A DNA stretch of 64,000 bases from Typhlomys cinereus (lineage: Eukaryota; Chordata; Mammalia; Rodentia; Platacanthomyidae), in the NCBI GenBank assembly GCA_023101885.1, contig JALPQD010000016.1, positions 9,921,634 through 9,985,633 on the forward strand. The letters are read 5' to 3'. The translations under genes were made by a program, and so were the position numbers. The notes under the pieces are model-generated. The model saw nothing but the letters and a program-made list of their open reading frames with translations. It was not told where the DNA came from and ran no database searches. Below, in pieces: positions 56,082-64,000 of the stretch; within the stretch, counting starts at the first letter, position 1, and each line of letters begins with the position of its first letter.

Positions 56082-58429
56082 TTATAACTGTTCTTTCTCT
56101 CTTTCTAATATCTCCATGTAAGGGTTTTCAATTGTCTTGGTCTCCAGCCTGCATCAATGTCAGGAACAGAGGTTTAAGCGATCCTAGATAAAAAAGACTT
56201 GTAATGTTTTCTAAGTTTCTTCAGAATTCTATCGGGTTTAGGATTTATCTTCTCATCTAAAGAAGAAGTGAAAAGGAAGGGGAGCTAAGTGCCTTTCGAG
56301 CTAGGACTCAAATAATTTGGCAGATGTATCAGTGAAGACCTGTATGCAATAGATTTAGGGAGGTCAGAATCCTAATGTTTCATTAAGGAGATAATTATTC
56401 CAAGTGAAGCCATTGAGGAGAGATTCCAACCCCTGGGGAGGTGAATGAAATGCCCACATACCTGTGATGCATGCTTCCATTTATGTTATTATTATTAATT
56501 TAAGCAACTCTGCCTTGATCTGCAGACATGGCATCTGAGACACAATTCTTTTTTTTTTTAAGTTTTTAAGCCAAGTACTCCTTGACTTCAAGATCTGAGT
56601 AGAAGAGGAAGAGCAATGAATTTTTTCACCCCTCATTAAATAAGTTGTAGTCAGTCCCAGAATTAGAGTGTAAAGTTTAGTAATTAAGAGTTGTATGCTT
56701 AAAATAAAGCATGTTTTCCTTTGGAAAGTGCCTGATGGATCATCTATTCCAATAACCCATCCAAATCATGAATTTTCTCAAAACCATCCCTGTCAAGACT
56801 TTGTGATCTTGAGCATTCCAGGGAGGGGCGCTTCACTGCTTCACAAAGAAAGTCCCCCTTGTATTGTTCTGTGTTAATTGTCAGGACCAAAAGAAACTTT
56901 CCTCTTCTTACTCTGTATCACTTTCATTGCAATCTGGAGGACAGCTTACAAGCTAATTAACCTCCCAGGGCCTCTGATGCGATTCTTTCTCTGGAAGGAA
57001 GATAAGCGTGTCAACTTTGCAAATGTCGTATGAGCCTTCAGTGCAGAGATGCCCACTGAGCAAGAACAGTGAAGTTCCTGTGAACAGAAACTTCTGCAAA
57101 AGAGGAGACCTCCAAATCAGGTAGGACTGAAGGTCTCAAAAGGTACTATTGCTTTAAGACTGTTTATTATATGACATGGATTTTTAATACAGGGGACAAG
57201 TCTCAGAAAAAAGTGAGTCTTAGAGAGAGAAGTCTACAATGACAGTGGTATACTCTACAGCCTGAGTAGTTCTTAGCACAGTATTTGTTAACAGTTCCTT
57301 ACTGTGACAGCTCTCACTGTTTTTTATGAGATCGCCTTATCTTTGATAATATTAGAATGTGATTTCTAAGCTTTCTTACACACTTAATCACTCTTGCTCC
57401 TCATATATTTCTTTGCACATGTGTTTGCAGTGTTTGGATGTCACCTTTTGTTAATTAACTCCTTTATTTTTTCTTGGTCTTGCTGGTGTGTACTCTGCAG
57501 GATTATTTTCCCTCTCTTTTTTTTTTTCTTGTCTGGTTTCCTAGTGACAGCCTCCTTTCAATTCCTCTTCTCTATTTGCCTCTCCTGAGAAGTAGGCAGT
57601 GTCAAAATGTTAGCTCAGTCGGGTTTCCCATTACCAGCTCTGCAAGTCCCCAGGCCCCTTCTGTATTTAGCAGTCTAGAAGCCATTATGGCCCAAGCATC
57701 ATTTTCAAATTGTCATGTAAATAAATTCACAACATTCAGGAAACTAGGAAAAATGCAAACACCTGTGAAATAATGATTGCTTTTGCCTTACCTCATGCCC
57801 GGTCTGTGTTAGATTATCCACATTCTTCCACTGGAAAGCTGATATAGCAGTGCCATAACTGTGAAATTAATTATCAACTAGGAGGGTTAAGGACTTAAGG
57901 TGTGAAAATTGCTGGTTGATAAAGGCCATGGCTCTATTACATCTTAAAACCAAAGTAGACAATGTGAAGTTGTCCCCAAATCTGTCTGAAGCTCATTGGT
58001 TTGTTAAATATTAACAGGAGGATGATGTTTCATACAGAAGAGTTAGTCAACAGACATCAAGAATAAAATAAAATGAAGTAGAGGCAGAGTACTTTCTCTG
58101 ATTTGGAATATTTTTAAGTTGACACTTGAGTATTCATTGCCAGGAAATCAGAATTAGAGGAGATGGGGCTATCTAGCTTCTCTGGTCAGTGTGACCTGTT
58201 TGAGGAATTGACCTTTCCCAATTATCTAATTCTGGTAATATTATCAGCTTGGTAGTCTGCCTATAGAGCTAAGATGTGATATGGGCAGTCCAAAAGACTA
58301 CCTCAATTTTTTAGGAGAGTGATTGGCATTTATATAAAGCATGGGAACAAAGAAGCACCAGTGAGAGGCTGCCTCACAATGATAAACAGATATTCTACTG
58401 GGGACTCAGACCTGTTGCCAAAACATTGC
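56082..58429. other. Mostly unique sequence, no gene seen
   Basis: The first 130 bases may be the L2 remainder. 56900-57080 (CAAGCTAATTAACCTCCCAG, GATGCGATTCTTTC, AAGATAAGCGTGTC) and 57590-57735 are repeat-free candidate conserved blocks. A 99-codon frame at 57474-57773 has no recognised domain or splice context. Confidence 0.4.
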
Positions 58430-58820
58430 AATGTTGCTTGTTACAGAATGTTACAGAAACACCTCTGTTTGTTCCAGAATATATTAAGGAGCTAAACAAT
58501 GGGAGCAACCTAAGTGTCCAACAGCAAAGATATGGAGAAAGAAAAATCTGATGTGTGTAATAACAGTGGAATAATTATATACCACAAAGAAGAGTGAAGT
58601 CATGTGACAAGAAGTAATATGGATGCACCTCAAGACCTCTTATCAAGCAAATTAAGCCTATGTCAAGATGACATTGTCTTCTCTCATATGTCTTTTCTAG
58701 ATTTCACATAGGTACATAGCAACATAATTTGAAAGTGGAAGTATCTGGGGGAGAAATATCAGAAGAGAAGACAGCAGGGGGAGGGGGATGGGAAATGTTC
58801 AGCATGCATATATACTTTTC
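58430..58820 (+). mobile_element. Old L1 3' end, sense
   Basis: Order follows the L1 ORF2 terminus and 3' UTR: GGGAGCAACCTAAGTGTCC, CAACAGCAAAGATATGG, CCACAAAGAAGAGTGAAGTC, TAATATGGATGCACCTC, GTCTTCTCTCATATGTC, then a purine-rich AGCAGGGGGAGGGGGATGGG. Highly diverged with no open frame. Confidence 0.75.
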
Positions 58821-59647
58821 CAAAAATGTCTTAACTGACACAGAGAAGAGTAGAAAGAATACACAATGAAAATATTTAAGAAGTGAATTAAAACAAAACC
58901 AAAGACTTGGCTTGGTACAGTCAGTTACCTTTTGGGATATTATTAGTGGGTTTTTTCTTCCTTTTGGGATATTATTTTATTCCAGTGAGCAGACAATAAA
59001 GGGCAAGAAATGAAGGTCAGAACATGAAAGGCAAACTTACAGCTCTTCATAAAATCATCAGAGCCCCCAGTTGCAGCTGTGCCTGAGCCAGCTTTGGTCT
59101 TGGACCAAAAGTTTTATGAGTCAGTGAGTTCATTTTTACTTGAGCTGGTTTGTGATATTTGCTACCAAAAGAGTAATATAAAAACCCTTTAAAAACTGTC
59201 TCCAGGTTAGCTATTTATTCAGTGTCTGATCATTATAATCCTATAATGCACATAGGGGCTACAGATGTAACTTTAGCTACGCCTTTTGGCTTAATGACTT
59301 TAGTAGACACCTTGTGACTTTAGTATCTTTCTTTGGGAAAACAAGGCATATCTCTTGTTCAATGTCTAGTGAGTGAAAATAATTATTAGATGAACAAAAG
59401 GGAAATATGTTAACAAGTAGCTTCAAAAAACTGATCTCAGCAGCAAGGAGCTAGGAAATAAGGCCATGAATGTGTTACTTTGCCAGCAAGTACCAAAGGT
59501 CCTTCAAAACTAGCTCAGGGACCTCTTTAAAAAAGTCAGTTTTTAATCAAAGAAACAGAGAAATTGACTGATGATTGAAATATTGTTTACAGAAACTGTG
59601 TTTAAAAATTTCTCTTGTAGGTATCTACTTCTCTGAAACATTCATTA
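58821..59647. other. Unique-looking sequence with a short direct repeat
   Basis: CCTTTTGGGATATTATT occurs twice (58928-58944 and 58960-58976). No gene or named repeat. Confidence 0.45.
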
Positions 59648-60007
59648 CCATGTGTCATGGATTGAATGTGTTTGCATCCTTAGCTGCTGTCTCTCTTTGG
59701 GAAGGTTACAGCACCATTGGAAGGTGGTGCCTCGCCAGAGGAAGGCATATCGGGGGATGGATATTGATGATGAGTAGCCTTGTTCTGCTGCCCCTAGCAG
59801 TCCACTTTTGCAGTTTGCAGTTTGCTTTCTCTGTCTCCATGATATCTGCTGTGACCTAAGCCTCCTCCAACTTCTGACATTCCCCAGACCTTTCCTGCCG
59901 TAATGGATTGTGGAGTGTGTCTTCCTTCTAGAACTGTAAGCTAAATAAATATCCCTTTGTCCCTTTAAGTAGCTTGAGGCTGCTTTTTGAGCAACTGCAA
60001 CACCATG
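59648..60007 (+). mobile_element. Solo MaLR LTR with perfect target duplication
   Basis: LTR 59653-60002 begins TGTCATGGATTGAATGTG, has CACCATTGGAAGGTGGTGCC, CCTCGCCAGAGGAAGGC, GTAAGCTAAATAAATATCCC with AATAAA at 59944-59949, and ends GCAACTGCAACA. It is flanked by exact 5-bp repeats CCATG (59648-59652 and 60003-60007). Related to the provirus LTRs at 13039 and 14759 but clearly diverged. The interior was lost by LTR-LTR recombination. Two frames (94 and 145 codons) across it are incidental. Confidence 0.9.
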
Positions 60008-60474
60008 GAAGATAGGTAACATTTCCATATGAGCCATTTTATCATGTGGTAACTGCTCATATACTATTTTCCTTATCTTCAAGATTTACAGTGTATGATC
60101 TCTGCAATATGCTTTGTCTTCTGGTCTGTGTGGTGTTCATTTCTCCATTTCAGGCCCAGTGATATTCAGCATGACAAACAAGACTCGGTTAGCCAATATG
60201 GGCTGAACTGAATCAAATTTGTTAAAATCCTCATTAATATTTAATAACATCTGCTACTCTCCAAGGCTTGAAGGTTCATGAAGGTTTTATTTACTTAGTT
60301 CATCCACATTAATGCAGTACTTAGTACTTAGTACAGAAGAAATTTTCCAGTCAGTGAACAACAGTCTTTGATTGCTTGCTGATTAGAAATGTATAAATGT
60401 TTTATTTAATATACTACATCATTCCACTCTAGGCCAATTGTCTTATGCCTACTTTGCTTTAAAAAATTCCAATA
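60008..60474. other. Unique-looking sequence, no gene seen
   Basis: A GTACTTAGTACTTAGTAC mini-repeat lies near 60316. Nothing else recognised. Confidence 0.4.
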
Positions 60475-60910
60475 TGATTGGGAAAGTGGCTTTGTGGCTA
60501 AAGCCTTTGACTTGCAAGTAAAGGAATGGACCTGAGTTGAAATCCCCAAAGCTCATATGAAAATGTCTGGATGGAGTATGGCCCCTGCTTGTAATTGTAG
60601 CCATGGGTATTGTCTGGGAATTCCAAGAGCAAGATGGCTAAACAGAGTAGCCCTAATGGTGCACTCTGGATGTAGTTAGTGACCTAGGCTCATAGCAGTA
60701 AGGTGGAAGAATGATGGAAGATGATTCCTGATACCACCTTTAGGCCTCCATAGGACCCCCATACGGTCAAATGGAATTCTGTACATAGACCTCTACACAC
60801 ATTCACCTACCCATATGAAACACACACACACACATGCATGCACATACACACACACATGCACACATGTACACATACACACAAGCACATGCCATACACCCCC
60901 ATGCACATAT
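60475..60910 (+). mobile_element. B4-like SINE with CA-rich tail
   Basis: GATTGGGAAAGTGGCTTTGTGG head, CTGAGTTGAAATCCCC, AAAATGTCTGGATGGAG, GCTTGTAATTGTAGCC, AACAGAGTAGCCCTAATGG, GGCTCATAGCAGTAAGGTGG, GATTCCTGATACCACC, GGCCTCCATAGG, then an interrupted CA tail (about 60825-60890). Confidence 0.75.
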
Positions 60911-61328
60911 ATGTGAAAAGGAAGAAAAGAGTTCCAATATATTATGATTATTTTTACATTATTTAAGTTAGCCAGTAAATTTTATATTGATATTTGATTA
61001 TGCTCCAGTTTCTATGGAGGAGATATGTCTTTACAGCTTCACTAAAGAGACAAAAATCTAATGATTAAAAAGAGCATTCTTATTGGATGTGTTATGTATC
61101 TCTTCTTCCTTTACCCCTTACTTCTCTTCTTTTTTTCACATTTTCTCTTTTTATCCCTCTTCTTCTTTTCCCTTTTACTCATCTAGCTTCTTTTCTTCTT
61201 TCTTTATCAACTTCTCATCTATTTTTTCTTCTTTGCTTTGTATTTTATTTTTTTACATTTATCTTCTGTTTGGAATATCTAGAGATAAAGCTAATAAACT
61301 ACTGACCTAGTGTAGTGTCTAACTGAAA
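60911..61328. other. Sequence with a CT-rich tract, no gene seen
   Basis: 61095-61255 is pyrimidine-rich and creates two S/F/L-rich frames of about 75 codons, which are artefacts. No repeat family assigned. Confidence 0.45.
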
Positions 61329-61768
61329 TATTGTTCTTCCCATTTTGTCTTCAAGATCTGATATTCTATTTTCTGCTTCATTAGTTCTGCTGATAAGTCT
61401 CTCTATTGTGTTCTGAGTTGAAGACAGCTTGTCTTTTAGCTGGAGTTTAATCTCAGCTTAAGATTGTTTTAACTGCTTTATGCCATTTTTGCTTCTTCAA
61501 CTGCTTTTCTCATCTCATCCAAGTGTCTGTTGTGTTCCTGTTCAAATTGGTCAATGTGGTTATTTGATTCCTCCCAGATTTCCTCTTTCATTGTTTTGAT
61601 CATAGTAAAGGTCAGGCTTTGAAAATAATTATCTTGGGTATGGCTTTCATGGCTATATTCTGTGAATTTGTTCTAGTTAGATTCCATCATCATGGGGTTG
61701 ATGCTTTTTGTAGGAGGTTTGTTGTCTTGTTTTTTGTTTCTCATGTATTTGTGCTGTGACCCAGGCAT
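61329..61768 (-). pseudogene. L1 ORF1 N-terminal half, antisense, decayed
   Basis: Minus-strand translation from the ATG at 61768-61766 gives a basic N-terminus, then a region containing KTMKEEIWEESNNHIDQFEQ and, after a frameshift, ISRTNEAENRISDLED, the typical start of the L1 ORF1p coiled coil. A stop near codon 32, a stop after the KMA segment and a frameshift near 61490 make it non-functional. The RNA-recognition and C-terminal domains and all of ORF2 are absent, as the homology stops near 61329. Confidence 0.8.
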
Positions 61769-62320
61769 TTTTTATTTTATTTCACTTCTTGATGTGTCTT
61801 TATGGCTGAATTGAATTATACAATGTTATTACACTTCAGCAGTCATTGCTGGTGTCTGCCTTTCAGTTGGATATGCCTTGTTGGTGTTGGTGTTGTTTTC
61901 TTTGTGAGGCTAATGGACTGTTAGTACGTCAATTAAAGTGAGCTTAACAGACAGGGATTGAAGATTAATGTGGTATTGCAATTTTTAGGTTTACTTCCTT
62001 GGTTATGTGTGAGGGTGAACAGTATAGTCCTTGAGATTGCATGGGTTGTTGAGTGAGCTATATGGAAATCTTAAATTATGGTGACTAACAATTGAGAGGA
62101 ACAGGAAGGTAAAAAGGATTTACTTACCTTAGAACTAAAAGTGAAGATTATTTCCTGTTTTATGAAATGATTTCAGAAGTCCTCAGATGTATGATGTTGG
62201 TTCTTTAGGTCATTGCTTGTGTTTTCTCTGGACTCTGTTGAATTAGGAGGAGTAGGGAGTGAGCCAGGGCTTGGAGCAGAAAGGTTGAAATATCGTTTCA
62301 TTTGATGTCTACCCTATATG
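61769..62320 (-). mobile_element. Probable L1 5' UTR, antisense
   Basis: Lies directly upstream (minus strand) of the ORF1 start, so by position it should be the L1 5' UTR. I cannot confirm it by sequence, because L1 5' UTRs are poorly conserved between rodents. The right boundary is a guess. Confidence 0.35.
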
Positions 62321-62524
62321 TATTTCTTCCAGAAACTATAGTCACAGACCTTTGACAATTTAAATTTATCTCAATAGTGTTACTTATATAACTGTAGAGT
62401 TGACAATTATAGATTTTTACCTGTTTTGATGCAGACTTTTAAAATATAAAAGATTACAAAAGGGCACAGCAGAGAGGCGGGAAGTAGAAACAGAGATGAG
62501 ACACTGTTTAAAGGCAATTTGTTA
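62321..62524. other. Unassigned sequence
   Basis: No feature recognised. Confidence 0.3.
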
Positions 62525-62872
62525 GTTTCTTTTCTTCTTGCCATGACATGATAACCGATAGAAGCAGCATCAGGAAGGGTTTATTTGGTCTCATATTTTG
62601 AATGTACAATCCACCCTGGTCAGGAAATCTTAATAGCAGAAACATGTGGTGGTTAGTCACATCATAATCAGGAAACAGAGAGAGAGGAATGATTATAATC
62701 AGCTCACTTTCTTTTCTCATTCAGTCTCTGGACCCCTCCCTAACCGTCTTGCCACACACATCCAGGGTAGACCTTTTTTTTCAGGAAAATATCTACAACT
62801 ACCCTGATAGACATTTGCTGCATGGGGATTCTAAATCCAACTGAGTTGTCAATGAAGATTAACTATCAGAAC
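62525..62872 (-). mobile_element. LTR-like repeat, antisense
   Basis: GCCATGACATGATAACCGATAG, CAGGAAGGGTTTATTTGG (antisense AATAAA region), GTGGTTAGTCACATCATAAT, AGAGAGAGGAATG and a terminal GAGTTGTCAATGAAGATTAA resemble rodent LTR-type repeats related to L-A. Diverged; ends approximate. Confidence 0.5.
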
Positions 62873-62999
62873 AGGTTATCCAAAAATCAACAGTATTTAG
62901 AACATCTACTTCCTGTAGATATGAATCTTAGATATTTTATGTCTTTGAGATTATAAATTTTATATTGTCACAAGATAAAATGTGGAATGGCAAATATAT

Positions 63000-63215
63000 C
63001 TCAATTGATACAGTGTTTTTCTATTGTGTAGGAAGGTCTGAATGGAACATGCAGAACTCTGTAGGTGTGGTAGCACACCTGTAATTCTCTGACGTGGGAA
63101 TTCAATGTCATTCTCATTATACAGAGTTCAAGGCCTGCATGATTACATGACTCTATGTCACAGAAATGAAAAAAATGATTAAATAAAATAAAGTAAAATA
63201 AAATGTCTGATGATA
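63000..63215 (+). mobile_element. ID-B1 type SINE
   Basis: A degraded tRNA/ID-like head (TGTAGGAAGGTCTGAATGG) leads into TAGGTGTGGTAGCACACCTG, TAATTCTCTGACGTGGG, GAGTTCAAGGCCTGCATG, ATGACTCTATGTCACAGAAA and a tail of AAATA units, the layout of a head fused to B1. Confidence 0.75.
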
Positions 63216-64000
63216 TTTGTTTAATGGTCAAGTCAGAAGTCACTAATTCAGTTATCAATTTATTTATACAATAATTCAATTTTAAATATAAAATTTTAGT
63301 CTGTCTTATGAACTGTATATATGTTGAGAATAAGGGACAGACAGTTGAGATACAGTTGTTTGTCATTTTAAAAAAATCTGCATCGTATTCTATAGATTAA
63401 AAGTTATATACATATTGTAAGAGAGGGCTTAGCACATGATTATTTAAATTGGAAGAGAAAGGTGAAAAAGGCCACCATCACCAAAAGCAGCCAGACGAGG
63501 TCAATGTCCTGGCATGGCAAGGGGAATTGACATCCATGAAAGTAAAAGGAATCTGATCTGTCTTTTTTACTAGGTAATGACCTAGTAAGGCCTGAGACCT
63601 CATGCATCTGTGAGGATTAACAGCTTTCAGGGTCTTGAAGGTGACAGATAGCTTTTGATTGTTGTCTAATGGCAATAGAAGCTGCCCACATTCTTAGAAT
63701 GCAGCAGAAACATCCCTTTTGTCCCAATATCATTGTGGTTTTGAGAAAAAAAAAGAAAGGTGCAAACACCTTGGGCGTGAAGGAAATGTTGCTAACAGAA
63801 TGACTATTTTTATGGCACATTCATGCAGTATATGTTTTGCCCAGGAGTCTCTTTGGTTATCTTTAGATCTACTCTGGAATTCCATGTGTAGTCTTTGACC
63901 ATACCACATGACCTGGTCTGTACAGTACATGCCAACACTCCACAGTGAATTCAATAGGAAACACAGGCACAACACTGGATTAACTGTAACACACTTCTAG
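63216..64000. other. Unique-looking sequence, no gene seen
   Basis: Three overlapping minus-strand frames of 65-81 codons at about 63478-63975 have no recognised domain. The window ends here without a recognised feature. Confidence 0.4.

Noticed and set aside
59575..60082. 94- and 145-codon frames on opposite strands
   Set aside because: Both cross a solo LTR and its flanks; neither shows a domain.
1..64000. CRISPR arrays, operons, phage or plasmid features
   Set aside because: Repeat content, base composition and SINE/LINE/LTR elements are those of a mammalian nuclear genome; no regularly spaced direct repeats or compact gene clusters exist.

Overview
This window looks like non-coding nuclear DNA from a mammal, almost certainly a rodent. 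It is AT-rich and CpG-poor, with long CA/TG and CT microsatellites. Interspersed repeats include tRNA-derived SINEs with CA-rich tails, B4-like SINEs (tRNA-like head joined to a B1-like body), B1 remnants, ERVL-MaLR LTRs and 5'-truncated L1 copies with a polypurine 3' UTR. The B4/B1 elements point to the mouse-related rodents (Myodonta). The commonest SINE (nine copies) and the L1 3' end do not match the house-mouse B2 or L1 3' ends I know, so a lineage outside Mus/Rattus is likely. I cannot name the species.

I find no convincing protein-coding gene, exon, tRNA, rRNA or known small RNA. The open frames are short, lie in repeats or low-complexity DNA, and lack splice or initiation context. The only coding relics I can defend are transposon relics: a decayed gag-like frame inside a MaLR provirus (13684-14034) and the N-terminal half of an L1 ORF1 on the minus strand (61329-61768). 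The window is best read as a gene desert or large intron.

Layout: 0.3-2 kb holds a 240-bp direct duplication about 98% identical. 4-12 kb has SINEs, two LTR remnants, an LTR of a second family and an L1 3' end with 13-bp target duplications. 13.0-15.1 kb is a complete MaLR provirus (LTR, tRNA-Leu primer site, 1.36 kb interior, purine tract, LTR). 15-24 kb is mostly unique, with microsatellites and a very AT-rich block. 24-36 kb has SINEs of both families plus L1 3' ends, including a 60-bp L1 stub at 36.1 kb. 37-47 kb has an old LTR, an L2, a SINE split by an LTR, a CpG-rich mosaic, an L1 with twin-priming structure split by an LTR, and a B4 split by an L1. 47-58 kb has more old L1, B1 and B4, an L1 insertion with a probable 3' transduction, and an L2 split by an L1. 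58-64 kb has an old L1 end, a solo MaLR LTR with perfect target duplication, an antisense L1 5' end, another LTR-like element and an ID-B1 SINE.

The interest lies in mobile-element archaeology and in several non-repetitive blocks rich in homeodomain/POU-like motifs that may be regulatory. I saw no sign of a new gene system. Family names come from my memory of consensus sequences, and boundaries without a stated target duplication are approximate.
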